Assembly (NCBI GenBank): GCA_963750895.1
Contig: CAVVSD010000003.1
Location: forward strand, 1 to 64,000
Direction of reading: 5' to 3'
Source: CAVVSD01 sp963750895
GTDB lineage: Bacteria; Actinomycetota; Thermoleophilia; Solirubrobacterales; Solirubrobacteraceae
Length of the DNA stretch: 64,000 nucleotides
Shown: positions 1 through 8,586 of the stretch, in pieces
Layout of the letters: every line of letters starts with the position of its first letter
Numbering within the stretch: position 1 is the first letter of the stretch
Made by a program: the position numbers and the translations under genes
Notes under the pieces: model-generated
What the model was told of the DNA's origin: nothing
Seen by the model: the letters and a program-made list of their open reading frames with translations, nothing else
Databases searched by the model: none

Positions 1-241
1 TGATGCGACGGCAGCTCCCAGCGGTATCGAAGCCGGGGTAGGTGCACGTCACGGGCCCGTTGCCTGTTACGTCGGCACGGGTCGCCGCCCCTTGAGCGCG
101 ATGAGCCCCGCTCCGGTGGGACCGTCGCGGCGGCACGAGGACGTCGCCCTCGGACCAGGCCGCGATGGAATAGATCCGGCTGGGTCCGGCTCCTTGTCAA
201 CAGACGAGAGACAGCCGAACCCGACCCGGAAGGTGGTTCAC
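1..241. other. Leading intergenic stretch with no supported gene
   Basis: No open frame here has convincing coding character. A short minus-strand frame over about 1-90 contains two cysteines and could be the start of something outside the window, but no start codon or ribosome binding site supports it. A purine-rich AAGGTGG just before position 242 is the binding site of the next gene. Confidence 0.4.
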
Positions 242-670
242 ATGCGCCTCACCCGCAAGGCCGTCATCGCGACGTCTGCGGCCGTGCTCGCAGCGGGCGT
301 CACGCCCGCACTCGTCCCCGGCGGCGGCGACGCGTACGCCCGGGGCGGCCCGGTCTGCCTGGAGAAGTTCAGCGTCCACGCGACCGAGGACTTCACCTGG
401 GAGGGCGACGAGCCCTACCTGAAGGTCGTCACGGACTTCTGGCACGCCCCCGGCCCGATGGACAACCCGTCGGCGGCTGCCGTCAACGTGACCTTGCACT
501 TCGGCGACGAGGTGAAGGCCTACGACGACGACGGTGACGACGGCGAGGACGGCGACGACGACTTCATCGACCGGGACACGATCACCCGCGACAAGCAGAC
601 GCTGGAGTTCAAGGGTGACGACGCGTGGTACAGCGCCGAGTACCGGTCCGGCCGCTGCCCGGGGGAGTGA
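242..670 (+). CDS. Secreted acidic hypothetical protein, paralogue A
   Basis: This is a 142-residue protein of unknown function. Residues 1-31 form a signal peptide: a basic MRLTRK start, an alanine/valine-rich core and an AYA cleavage-like site. The mature part is acidic, with a run of Asp/Gly around residues 95-108 and two cysteines, one near the mature N-terminus and one near the C-terminus, that could form a disulfide. The ATG at 242 is preferred over an upstream in-frame start at 92 because it follows an AAGGTGG motif and begins the signal peptide exactly. The next gene is a clear paralogue and starts across this stop codon. I do not recognise the family. Confidence 0.75.
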   Translation: MRLTRKAVIATSAAVLAAGVTPALVPGGGDAYARGGPVCLEKFSVHATEDFTWEGDEPYLKVVTDFWHAPGPMDNPSAAAVNVTLHFGDEVKAYDDDGDDGEDGDDDFIDRDTITRDKQTLEFKGDDAWYSAEYRSGRCPGE

Positions 671-675
671 TGCAC

Positions 676-1092
676 GTGCGACGCCTCACCCTCAAGGCCC
701 TCATCGCGACATCGGCTGCCGTGCTCGCGGCCGGCATCACGCCGGCGCTCGCGCCAGGTGGCGGTGACGCCCACGCCCGCGGTGGCCCGGCGTGCATGCT
801 GACGTTCAGCGTGAACGCGACCGAGGACGTCCTCCCGGATGGCGACGAGCCGTACCTCAAGGTCAAGACGATCTTCTGGGACGCCCCGCAATCGATGGAC
901 GAGCCGGCGCTCGCCCCCGTCGGCGTCACCGTGCACTACGGCGACGTCGTGCAGGCCTGGGACGAAGACCCCGGGCCCGACAAGGACGACTTCATCGGCA
1001 GCGACACGGTCACCCGCGACAAGCTGGAGCTGAACTTCGAGGGGGACGACGGCGCCTGGTACAGCGCCGAGTACCAGCCGACCGCCTGCTGA
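676..1092 (+). CDS. Secreted acidic hypothetical protein, paralogue B
   Basis: This 138-residue protein is a tandem duplicate of the preceding gene. It shares the signal peptide core IATSAAVLAAG, the GDEPYLKV, FWDAP, DTVTRDK and WYSAEY segments, and the two cysteines. An ATG at 670 overlaps the upstream stop (TGATG), but GTG 676 sits about 8 bases after a GGGGGAG motif and lines up with the start of the paralogue, so I prefer it. The pair is probably translationally coupled. The acidic Asp/Gly run is shorter here than in copy A. Function is unknown; export to the cell surface or medium is likely. Confidence 0.75.
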   Translation: MRRLTLKALIATSAAVLAAGITPALAPGGGDAHARGGPACMLTFSVNATEDVLPDGDEPYLKVKTIFWDAPQSMDEPALAPVGVTVHYGDVVQAWDEDPGPDKDDFIGSDTVTRDKLELNFEGDDGAWYSAEYQPTAC

Positions 1093-1181
1093 CCGCGGCA
1101 GAGCGACGTCGCGCACGTAGGTCGATCCGGTCGTCGTCCGCCGCGGGCCGGGCGGCCGCACTCCTTCTCAGGTCACGGCGG

Positions 1182-1793
1182 TCATGTGCGCCTGCGTGGC
1201 GCGGGTGGGGAGCCGAAGGTGCGCAGGATGTGTTCCAGCGTGGAGGTGAGCAGCTCGTGCGTGACCTCGCGGGTTGCCTCTCCGCGTAGCCAGCGTCGCG
1301 TGGCGGCGCGGTTCAGTGCGGTCCAGCACTCCAGCGCGTAGCGCAGGCGCGGTGAATCCTGCGCGATGTCGGCGTGAAAGGTCGTCAGCAGCGAGACGGC
1401 GCGATCCACGAGGTCGGCGACGACGCGGCGGACGTCGGGGTCGGCGATGTCCTCGCCCCGGGCGATCGTGGCGAGCCAGATGGTGCGGTTCGATTCGGTC
1501 CAGTCCAGCCAGCGCGACACGGTGTCGGCGACGCGCGCGCGGGCGCTGCGGCCCGTCGGTTGGCGGAGTTGGTCCTCGCGTTGGGCGCCGATCCGCTCGA
1601 GCAGCCCGATGTAGACCTCCTTGCGTCCGCCGAAGTAGTGGTGCACGAGCCCGCGGGTGACGCCGGCTGAGCTGGCGATGTCCTCGATCGAGACCGCGTC
1701 GTAGGCGCGCTCGGCGAACAGCACGTTGGCCGCGTCGAGGATCTGGTCGCGCCGCTGCCCGGGGGCCAGGCGGCTGTACTTGGGCGAGTTCAT
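1182..1793 (-). CDS. TetR-family transcriptional regulator
   Basis: This 203-residue protein is a typical TetR-type dimeric repressor. The N-terminal helix-turn-helix lies at about residues 13-60 (RRDQILDAANVLFAER followed by IEDIASSAGVTRGLVHHYF), and the C-terminal part is the variable ligand/dimer domain. The start at 1793 lies 6 bases after a minus-strand TAGGCT hexamer, so the transcript is probably leaderless. The gene diverges from a collagen-like secreted protein, and the spacer between them holds an inverted repeat spanning both promoters, so autoregulation plus control of the divergent gene is likely. The ligand is unknown. Confidence 0.88.
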   Translation of the reverse strand: MNSPKYSRLAPGQRRDQILDAANVLFAERAYDAVSIEDIASSAGVTRGLVHHYFGGRKEVYIGLLERIGAQREDQLRQPTGRSARARVADTVSRWLDWTESNRTIWLATIARGEDIADPDVRRVVADLVDRAVSLLTTFHADIAQDSPRLRYALECWTALNRAATRRWLRGEATREVTHELLTSTLEHILRTFGSPPAPRRRT

Positions 1794-1799
1794 AAGGCC

Positions 1800-1849
1800 A
1801 GCCTAAGAGTTATTGGCGATCCGTCAAGAGCTTGTTAACATGTCGCCAA
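1800..1849. promoter_or_regulatory. Overlapping divergent promoters with candidate TetR operator
   Basis: On the minus strand, TTGACG (1822-1827) and TAGGCT (1800-1805) are separated by 16 bp. On the plus strand, TTGGCG (1813-1818) and TAACAT (1836-1841) are separated by 17 bp. A perfect 7-base inverted repeat, TTGGCGA (1813-1819) and TCGCCAA (1843-1849), brackets both promoters, with a further 8-base palindrome TGTTAACA at 1833-1840. A TetR dimer bound here would block both directions. That is inferred from position only. Confidence 0.5.
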
Positions 1850-1899
1850 CAAGAGCGCCGTGCCGAACCCCCAACCATCACGAAGCGAGACACCGAACC

Positions 1900-2572
1900 A
1901 TGCAGCAGGACAGCACCCCGAAGACCCGGTTCATCGACCGGCTGCCGTACAAGACGATCGCCGCCGTCGTCCTCACCGGCGTCGTCTGCACCGCCAGCAC
2001 CGCCACCGCGGCCACGCTGATCACCTCGGCGCAGATCAAGGACAACACGATCGTGAACCGCGACATCCACGCGGGCACGATCTCCGAGAACCGCCTCGAC
2101 GGAGGCCTGCGAGCCAAGCTCCGGGTCGCGGGCCACGCAGCCAAGGCCGATGTGAGCACCTCGGGCAAGGACGGCGCCCAGGGGCCGAAGGGCGACCGCG
2201 GCGAGAAGGGCGCGACCGGTGACTCACAAGCTCGACGGCGCCTACGAGGCCGTCGCCCGCTACAACGCCGGGGACACGAACGCCGGCGCCATCGCCACCG
2301 TCGGCTGCAAGGACCCGAGCCACACGGCGATCAGCGGCGGTGTGCGCGTCACCGACCCGGGCAAGAACACGCCGGTGTCGAGCTCCTTCGCCGGGCGCAT
2401 GGACTGGGCGGCCAACGCGCCCAAGCCCAACCGCATGGACGGCTGGATCGTGCAGTTCGGCGGCAACGCCGGCCCCGTGTCGGACAAGGCGCCCGAGAAG
2501 GTCGACGTCTTCGCCCTCTGCGTGCCCAACCTGCACGTCGATCAGGTCGTGACGTACCAGCAGAGCGAGTAG
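1900..2572 (+). CDS. Collagen-like secreted protein, frameshifted
   Basis: The protein begins with a basic stretch and a hydrophobic export segment (about residues 18-40), then SAQIKDNTIVNRDI-type sequence common in actinobacterial surface proteins. A short Gly-X-Y tract (GKDGAQGPKGDRGEKG) follows at about residues 90-106. The frame then breaks near 2216. The C-terminal domain (THKLDGAYEAVARYN through to the TAG at 2570-2572) continues one base forward, so the segment is 3n+1 long and an extra base would explain it. Corrected length is about 223 residues. It could be a real pseudogene, but the same kind of break occurs in essential genes of this window. Expression is likely controlled by the divergent TetR gene. 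Confidence 0.65.
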
Positions 2573-2617
2573 TCAGGCCAGCCTGACGGGAGCGCACCCG
2601 GGGAACCGGTGTGCGCT
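2572..2617. terminator. Two consecutive hairpins between convergent genes
   Basis: GTCAGG and CCTGAC (2572-2577, 2582-2587) form a 6-bp stem with a 4-base loop directly at the stop codon. AGCGCAC and GTGCGCT (2591-2597, 2611-2617) form a second stem. There is no U-tract, as is usual in high-GC actinobacteria. The position between convergent genes fits bidirectional termination. Confidence 0.5.
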
Positions 2618-2625
2618 GCCGCCAG

Positions 2626-3429
2626 TCAGCCGACTGGAACACACCAGCGCCCCGCCGAGGCGCTACCGCACCCCCGACGGCGCCGGGATCCGCCCCGCAG
2701 CCCCTCCAGGAACGGCTCGGACCCCGTGAGCTCCTTCGGCCCGGGCTCCATGAACGCCGCCCGCCGGCTGGTTCGGAGCCCGAGGCCGACGAGGCCCTCG
2801 AGCATCTTCACCGCGGCGGCGACGCCGTCGATGACCGGGACGCCGTCGAGGCCGTCGCGGACCTCGCACTCCAGCGTCCCCATCCCGGCGCAGCCGAGGC
2901 AGATCGCCTCCGCGCGGTCCTCGGCGATCGCGCGGCGGCTCTCCTCGAGCACCATGCGCGAGGCGGCGGTCGGGTCGCGCTCGATGTCGAGCACCGCCAG
3001 CGGCGTCCCCCGCACGGACGCGCAGCGCTCGCGCAGCCCGTACCTGGCGACGACGTCCTCGAGCATCGGGACGACGCGGTCGATGACCGTCACGACCGAG
3101 AAGCGGTGCGCGACGGTGCAGGCCAGGAGCATCGAGGCCTCGGCGATGCCGACGACCGGGACCTTCGAGATCTCGCGCGCCGCGTAGAGGCCGGGGTCGC
3201 CGTAGCACGCGATCGCGATGCCGTCGTAGTCGTCGCCCTGCCGCGCGATGACGTCGAGCACCGCGGTCGCGGCCAACGCCTCCTCGGCGTGACCCTCGAT
3301 GGACGCGGGGCCCCACGGCGGGGAGACCGCGTCGATCTCGGTGCCCGTCCCCGCGGCGGCGCGCGCCCCCTCGCCGATCGCGTCCGTCATCGCCTGCGTC
3401 GTGTTCGGGTTGATGACCAGCAGCCTCAT
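2626..3429 (-). CDS. Aspartate/glutamate/hydantoin racemase family protein
   Basis: This 267-residue protein belongs to the cofactor-independent two-cysteine racemase family. The N-terminal LLVINPNTT and the two catalytic-type cysteines, Cys75 in ACYGDPG and Cys180 in CLGCAGM, are present. By context it would interconvert D and L forms of 5-substituted hydantoins or related compounds for the linked hydantoinase and amidase. Its ATG overlaps the upstream hyuB stop by four bases (ATGA), so it is the last gene of a tight operon. The final 20 or so residues are Arg/Gly/Cys-rich and unlike the family and may be a readthrough tail. The substrate is inferred from neighbours. Confidence 0.85.
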   Translation of the reverse strand: MRLLVINPNTTQAMTDAIGEGARAAAGTGTEIDAVSPPWGPASIEGHAEEALAATAVLDVIARQGDDYDGIAIACYGDPGLYAAREISKVPVVGIAEASMLLACTVAHRFSVVTVIDRVVPMLEDVVARYGLRERCASVRGTPLAVLDIERDPTAASRMVLEESRRAIAEDRAEAICLGCAGMGTLECEVRDGLDGVPVIDGVAAAVKMLEGLVGLGLRTSRRAAFMEPGPKELTGSEPFLEGLRGGSRRRRGCGSASAGRWCVPVG

Positions 3430-5192
3430 GCCTGCGTCCTCTCGGTCTGGGTGGCGGCCTCGTCGACGGCGAGCTCGGGCGGCGGGCCGAGCACGACGCC
3501 GTAGTCCTCGCGCGCGGCGTCGGCGTCGAGGAAGCCGCGGACGACGTCGGCGCGGACGAGCGCGGGGTCGCGCTCCAGCGGCGGGCCGTAGCCCCCGCCC
3601 GACGGGGCGACCATGCGGATGACGTCGCCCGCCGCCATCCGGCGGAACGGCATCATCGTCGGCAGCGCGCGCTCGCCGGGTCCGGGGTTGAGCGTCACCG
3701 AGCCGGTGCTGCCCTCCCCGCCGCCGAAGAGCCCCGGCGGCCGCGTCGCGTTGCCGTCGCCCTCGAGCGACACGCCGCCCGCCTCGAGGAACTCGATCTC
3801 GCGGATCGAGCCCAGGCCGCCGCGCGTGCGGCCCGCGCCCCCGCCGCCCTCGGCCAGCTCGTAGCGCCGGACGCGCAGGGGGTAGTGCGACTCGATGTCC
3901 TCGATCGGGTTGTTGCGCGTGTTCGCGTAGAGGGTGTCGACCGCGTCGAGGCCGTCGCTGTCCGGCCGGCCGCCGTAGCTGCCCTCCACGATGTCCATGT
4001 AGACCCAGGCGCCGCCCGCACGCTGGCCCGAGTAGGCGGCGACCTTGAGGTTGCCGACGCCGGCGCTCACCGCGTCCGGGCGCACCTGGGCGAGCGCGCG
4101 CATGACCGTGTCCGCGACGACGTTGCCCGGGCAGAAGCGCGCGATCGTCGGCGCCGGGAACACCGGGTTGGCGATCGTGCCCTCCGGCACCGAGATCGTG
4201 ACCGGCCGGAACAGCCCCGCGTTGGACGCGACCGGCTCGTGGCGGGTCGAGTCGAGCAGGATCGCCCGCAGCGTCAGCAGGATCGCGATGTCGACGGTGC
4301 CGACGAGCGGCATGTTGATCGGCAGGTCGACCTGCGGCGCGGTGCCCTCGAGGTCGACGTGCAGGTCGCTGCCGCTGACCGTCACGGCGACCTCGATCGG
4401 CAGGTCGTGGTAGGCGGGATCGGGGTGGCCGAGGAAGCCGTCGAGCGTGCCGCTCGCGCGGTACGTGCCGTCCGGGAGCGCCTCGATCTCGCGGCGCAGC
4501 GCCTGCTCGGACAGGTCCATGAGCTGCTCGGACGCGGCGCGGACCGTCTCCAGGCCGAAGCGGTGCACGAGCTCGAGCATGCGGTCGACCCCGAGCCGCG
4601 CGGCCGCCACCTGCGCCTCGAGGTCGCCGACGACGAGCTTGGGCAGGCGCGTGTTGTCGGCCAGGATCCGCCAGGCCGAGCGGACGGGCCGCCCCTCCTC
4701 CTCGACCTTGACCGCGTTGAGCAGGAGGCCCTCGGCCCATGCGTCGGTCGCATCGACGATCCCGCACGTCCCGGGCGTGAGCGCGCCGAGGTCGAGGTGG
4801 TGCGCCGTCGTCGCGGAGAACCCGACGAGCTCGTCGCCGAGGAAGATCGGGATGACGATCGCGACGTCGGGCTGATGGGACGCGCCGTAGTACGGGTGGT
4901 TGTGGATGACGACGTCGCCGGGGCGCCACTCGTCGCCCACCTCGGCGAAGCGCCGGTCGATGCCGGCCAGGTAGCCGGGCAGCGGCCCGGACTGCAGCGG
5001 CGTGGACTGGGTCGACTCGCAGAGCTGACGGCGCTCGTGGTCGCAGATCGCGCAGCCGAAGTCCTCCGACTCGCGGATGATCGACGAGTACGACATGCGG
5101 GTCAGTCGGTAGCCCATGTCGACCGCGATCGACGTGAGCGCTCCGCCGATGACGGCGGTCGTGATCGGGTCGACGTCCGTCGTGGCGCTCAT
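3426..5192 (-). CDS. hyuB: Hydantoinase B / oxoprolinase family protein
   Basis: This is a 588-residue HyuB-type subunit. It starts with DPITTAVIGGALTSIAVDMG and contains the family segments FGCAICD, PGDVVIHNHPYYGASHQPD, TAHHLDLGAL and a C-terminal GGGYGPP. Members pair with HyuA for ATP-dependent opening of hydantoin-like or 5-oxoproline rings, or act in the related acetone/acetophenone carboxylases; the sequence alone does not fix the substrate. The start at 5192 overlaps the hyuA stop by four bases, and the stop overlaps the racemase start, so the three are co-translated. The last 40 or so residues (DADAAREDYGVVLG) are a tail rich in acidic residues. Confidence 0.9.
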   Translation of the reverse strand: MSATTDVDPITTAVIGGALTSIAVDMGYRLTRMSYSSIIRESEDFGCAICDHERRQLCESTQSTPLQSGPLPGYLAGIDRRFAEVGDEWRPGDVVIHNHPYYGASHQPDVAIVIPIFLGDELVGFSATTAHHLDLGALTPGTCGIVDATDAWAEGLLLNAVKVEEEGRPVRSAWRILADNTRLPKLVVGDLEAQVAAARLGVDRMLELVHRFGLETVRAASEQLMDLSEQALRREIEALPDGTYRASGTLDGFLGHPDPAYHDLPIEVAVTVSGSDLHVDLEGTAPQVDLPINMPLVGTVDIAILLTLRAILLDSTRHEPVASNAGLFRPVTISVPEGTIANPVFPAPTIARFCPGNVVADTVMRALAQVRPDAVSAGVGNLKVAAYSGQRAGGAWVYMDIVEGSYGGRPDSDGLDAVDTLYANTRNNPIEDIESHYPLRVRRYELAEGGGGAGRTRGGLGSIREIEFLEAGGVSLEGDGNATRPPGLFGGGEGSTGSVTLNPGPGERALPTMMPFRRMAAGDVIRMVAPSGGGYGPPLERDPALVRADVVRGFLDADAAREDYGVVLGPPPELAVDEAATQTERTQA

Positions 5193-7255
5193 GAGCGGGT
5201 CCCTCCGGCGTGGGTGAGGAGCACGACGCCCTCCGGCGTCGCCGTGGCCGCCCATCCCGGTGGGACGGCGACGGTGGTGTCGAGCTGCAGCAGGATGGCC
5301 GGGCCGGCGACCGGCTCGCCGGCGACGAGCGCCTCGCGGTCGACGTGCGGCGTGGGCAGCTCGACGAGCTGTCCGTCGACGCGCCAGGTCGCGACGGGGA
5401 CGGGCCCGTCGGCGCGGGCGCCCGTGCCCGGCTCGACGGCGATGCGCTCGAGCTTCGGGCGCCGGCCGCGGACCGTGACGCGCAGGTTGACGATCTCGAC
5501 GGGGTCGTCGAACGCGTGCCCGTACTCGTCGCGGTGCGCCGCGTGGAACGCCGCGAGGGCAGCGTCGGTGACCGGGCCCTCGGGCACCGGGATCCGCAGC
5601 TCGTAGCCCTGGCCGACGTAGCGGCAGTCCAGGAACCGCTCGACCTCGACGGCCGCGGGGTCGGCGCCGTCGCGCGCCAGGCGCTCCACGAGCGTGCCCG
5701 CGAGGTCCTCGAAGCCGCGGTCCAGCGCCTCGCCGTCGATCGCGCCCTCGACGACGAAGACCGTGCGCATCTGGTCGTAGCGCAGGTCGCTCGTCAGCAG
5801 GCCCGCGGCGGACGTGATGCCCGGGTGCGGCGGGATGACCACCTCGCCGATCCCGAGCCCCTCGGCGAGCTCGGCCGCGTGCAGCGGGCCCGCGCCGCCG
5901 AAGGCGACGAGGCTGAAGTCGCGCGGGTCGTGGCCGCGCTCGACGGTGATCGAGCGGATGGTCTGCGCCATGTTGGCGTTCGCGAGGACGAGGACGCCCT
6001 CGGCGGCCTCCGCGGGCCCGACGCCGAGGCGCTGCGCGAGCGCGCCGATCGCCGCGTGCGCACGGTCGGGGCGCAGCGTCATCCCGCCGCCGAGGAAGCG
6101 CTCCGGATCGAGGCGCCCGAGGACGAGATGGGCGTCGGTGATCGTCGGCTCCTCGCCGCCGAGGCCGTAGCACGCCGGCCCGGGATCGGCGCCCGCGCTG
6201 CGCGGGCCGACGCGGAACCCGCCGGCCTCGTCGAGGTAGGCGATCGAGCCGCCGCCGGCCCCGATCGTCTGAATGTCGAACATCGGCGTCAGCAGCGGGT
6301 GGCCGGCGATCCGGGTGTCGCGCGCCGACGCCTCGTTCACGCCCGCCTCGGTCGCGATCGCGATGTCCGCCGAGGTGCCGCCCATGTCGAAGGTCACGAG
6401 GCGGCGCCGCCCGACGAGCGCGCCGGCCCAGCTCGCGCCGAGCACCCCGGCGGCGGGCCCGGACAGCATGAGGGTCACCGGGCGCTCCGCGGCCTCGGCG
6501 ACGCTGGCGACGCCGCCGTTGGAGCGCATGACGAGGATCTCGGCGGCCACCCCTTCGCGGCGCAGCGCCGCCTCCAGGCGCTCGAGGTACGCGCCGGTCC
6601 CCGGGCCGACGAACGCGTTCATGGCCGCCGTCGTGAAGCGCTCGAACTCGCGGAACTGCGGCGTGATGTCCGCCGAGGTGCAGACGAAGCAGTCCGGCAG
6701 CTCCTCGCGCAGGATCTCCGCCGCGCGCAGCTCGTGCGCCGGGTCGAGGTAGGAGAACAGGAAGCACACCGCGATCGCCTCGACCCCGGCCGCGCCGAGC
6801 TCGCGCGCGGCCTCGCGCACGGCCTCCTCGTCGAGCGGCTCGATGACCTCGCCGGTCGGCGGCGCAAGACGCTCCGGCACCGTCAGGCGCCACTGGCGCT
6901 CGACGAACGGCGCGGTCTGCCAGGGGATGTCGAGCAGGACCGAGTACGGCTCGGGGCGCTGGTGGCGCCCGATGTGCAGCACGTCGCGCACGCCCTGGGT
7001 CGTGACCATCCCGGTCCGCGCACCGTGGTGCTCGAGGACGGCGTTCGTCGCGACGGTCGTCCCGTGCAGGACGCCGTCGAGGCTCGCAGGCTCGATCCCG
7101 GCGCGCTCGCAGAGCTCGAGGACGCCCGTGACGAGCGCGCGGCCGGGGTCGTCGGGCGTCGAGTGGACCTTGTGGACCTGCGTGCGGCCGTCCTCGGAGT
7201 CGTACAGCGCGAGGTCCGTGAACGTGCCGCCGATGTCGATGCCTACGAGTCGCAT
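5189..7255 (-). CDS. hyuA: Hydantoinase A / oxoprolinase family protein
   Basis: This 688-residue HyuA-type subunit has an actin-like ATPase fold. The N-terminal GIDIGGTFTDLAL phosphate loop, the GTTVATNAVLEH segment, the FDMGGTSADIA second phosphate motif and GAGGGSIAYLDE are all present. With HyuB it would couple ATP hydrolysis to ring opening of a hydantoin or oxoproline-like substrate. It lies 25 bp downstream of the M20 amidase gene on the same strand and overlaps hyuB by four bases. A second, divergent copy of the HyuA/HyuB pair lies at 52.1-55.6 kb. The assignment to N-methylhydantoinase-like activity rests on context. Confidence 0.92.
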   Translation of the reverse strand: MRLVGIDIGGTFTDLALYDSEDGRTQVHKVHSTPDDPGRALVTGVLELCERAGIEPASLDGVLHGTTVATNAVLEHHGARTGMVTTQGVRDVLHIGRHQRPEPYSVLLDIPWQTAPFVERQWRLTVPERLAPPTGEVIEPLDEEAVREAARELGAAGVEAIAVCFLFSYLDPAHELRAAEILREELPDCFVCTSADITPQFREFERFTTAAMNAFVGPGTGAYLERLEAALRREGVAAEILVMRSNGGVASVAEAAERPVTLMLSGPAAGVLGASWAGALVGRRRLVTFDMGGTSADIAIATEAGVNEASARDTRIAGHPLLTPMFDIQTIGAGGGSIAYLDEAGGFRVGPRSAGADPGPACYGLGGEEPTITDAHLVLGRLDPERFLGGGMTLRPDRAHAAIGALAQRLGVGPAEAAEGVLVLANANMAQTIRSITVERGHDPRDFSLVAFGGAGPLHAAELAEGLGIGEVVIPPHPGITSAAGLLTSDLRYDQMRTVFVVEGAIDGEALDRGFEDLAGTLVERLARDGADPAAVEVERFLDCRYVGQGYELRIPVPEGPVTDAALAAFHAAHRDEYGHAFDDPVEIVNLRVTVRGRRPKLERIAVEPGTGARADGPVPVATWRVDGQLVELPTPHVDREALVAGEPVAGPAILLQLDTTVAVPPGWAATATPEGVVLLTHAGGTRS

Positions 7256-7280
7256 GGGCGTCCTGTCGTCGTCGCCGGGG

Positions 7281-8513
7281 TCAACGGTCGTCCCACAGCC
7301 GGGTGAGCGCGTCGAGCATCACATGGCCGGCCAGCGCCGCGTCGGCCGGGTCGGCGTGCTCGTCGGGTGCGTGGCTGATCCCGTCGCGGCACGGGACGAA
7401 GACCATCGCCGAGGGCACGCGCCGGGCGACGAGCATGGTGTCGTGGCCCGCGCCAGAGGGCATCGTCGCGTAGGGCGTGCCCAGGGCGTCTGCGGCGGCC
7501 TCGAGCACCGCGACGACGTGCGGGTCCATCGGCGTGCGCGCGACGCGCGTGCGCTCACGGACGACGACCTCCTGGCCGCGCACCGCCCCGCGCTCGCGCG
7601 CGAAGGCGACGATGCGGTCGAAGACCTCCTCGTGGGGCCCTGAGGCCGAGCGGACGTCGAGCGTCAGCGCGGCGCCGCCGGGGATGACGTTGATGAGCCC
7701 GGGGGACGCGGTGATGCTGCCCACCGTCCCCACGACGCCCGGCGCGGCGCGGGCCAGCGCGTCGAGCTCGACGACGATCTCCGCGGCGGTCACGACGGCG
7801 TCGGAGCGCAGCTCCATCGGCGTGCCACCCGCGTGATCGGCGCGCCCGGCGATCTCGAGGTCGGCGTGGATCATCCCCGTGATCGCGTCCACGACCCCGA
7901 TCTGCAGGCCCGCGTCCTCCAGGGCCCGGGCCTGCTCGATGTGGAGCTCCATCCAGGCGAGCATCCCGTCGAGCTCGCGCGCGGACTCGGCGTGGCGCTC
8001 GGGATCGTGGCCGGCCGCGCGGGCGGCGTCGAAGAAGCCGGTGCCCGTGTCGTCGGTGAGCGCTGCGAGCTCCTCGGTCGTGATCGCGCCGAGCATCACG
8101 CGGCTGCCGAGCAGCCCGGAGTCGAAGCCGGACCCCTCCTCCTCCAGGAAGGAGAGGACGCGCAGCGGCAGGTCGAGCCCCTCGTCGGCCGCGAGGCGGG
8201 CGACCTCCAGCGCGACGACGACGCCGAGGGTGCCGTCGTAGGGCCCGCCGTTGCGGTTGGCGTCGCAGTGCGAGCCGATCCCCAGGCACGGCTCACCGGG
8301 CCCGCGGTTCGACGCGACGAACGTCCCGACCGGGTCGTACCAGGTGGCGTAGCCGAGCTCCGCGAAGGCGTCCTCGAACCAGCCCAGGGTCCGCTCGTAC
8401 TCCGGGATCCAGGCGTGCCGGGTGATGCCGGCGGGCGAGGCCGTGTAGTCCGGACCACTGAGCTCCGCGATCGCGTGCTCGATCCGCTCGCGGCTGCGCT
8501 CGAGCGTCCTCAT
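7281..8513 (-). CDS. M20-family amidase (allantoate amidohydrolase / N-carbamoyl-amino-acid hydrolase)
   Basis: This 410-residue di-metal amidohydrolase of the M20 family converts N-carbamoyl amino acids or allantoate to amine, CO2 and ammonia-level products. Metal ligands are visible as His82 and Asp84 (GSHCDAN), Asp93 (GGPYDGTLG), Glu125/126 (FLEEEGSGF) and a C-terminal GAGHDTM. The frame is open further upstream to 8681, but ATG 8513 gives the normal family length and the upstream part is arginine/serine-rich noise overlapping the divergent gene. It is the first gene of the racemase-hyuB-hyuA operon and fits the last step of hydantoin use. Allantoate versus N-carbamoyl-amino-acid specificity cannot be decided here. 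Confidence 0.9.
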   Translation of the reverse strand: MRTLERSRERIEHAIAELSGPDYTASPAGITRHAWIPEYERTLGWFEDAFAELGYATWYDPVGTFVASNRGPGEPCLGIGSHCDANRNGGPYDGTLGVVVALEVARLAADEGLDLPLRVLSFLEEEGSGFDSGLLGSRVMLGAITTEELAALTDDTGTGFFDAARAAGHDPERHAESARELDGMLAWMELHIEQARALEDAGLQIGVVDAITGMIHADLEIAGRADHAGGTPMELRSDAVVTAAEIVVELDALARAAPGVVGTVGSITASPGLINVIPGGAALTLDVRSASGPHEEVFDRIVAFARERGAVRGQEVVVRERTRVARTPMDPHVVAVLEAAADALGTPYATMPSGAGHDTMLVARRVPSAMVFVPCRDGISHAPDEHADPADAALAGHVMLDALTRLWDDR

Positions 8514-8551
8514 CCGCGGCGAGATGATCCCAGATCGGCGATTGAAGGATG

Positions 8552-8562
8552 ATGTCGGACAT
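8552..8562. promoter_or_regulatory. Palindrome in the divergent amidase/amidohydrolase spacer
   Basis: ATGTC-G-GACAT is a perfect 11-bp inverted repeat lying between the two divergent catabolic transcription units. The position suits a shared operator for a regulator encoded elsewhere. No such regulator gene is adjacent. Confidence 0.35.
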
Positions 8563-8586
8563 TCACACGACGGAGCGGAGGAGCGC

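Noticed and set aside
1..120. Partial minus-strand cysteine-containing gene at the window start
   Set aside because: The frame is short, lacks a plausible start, and its upstream codons are not protein-like.
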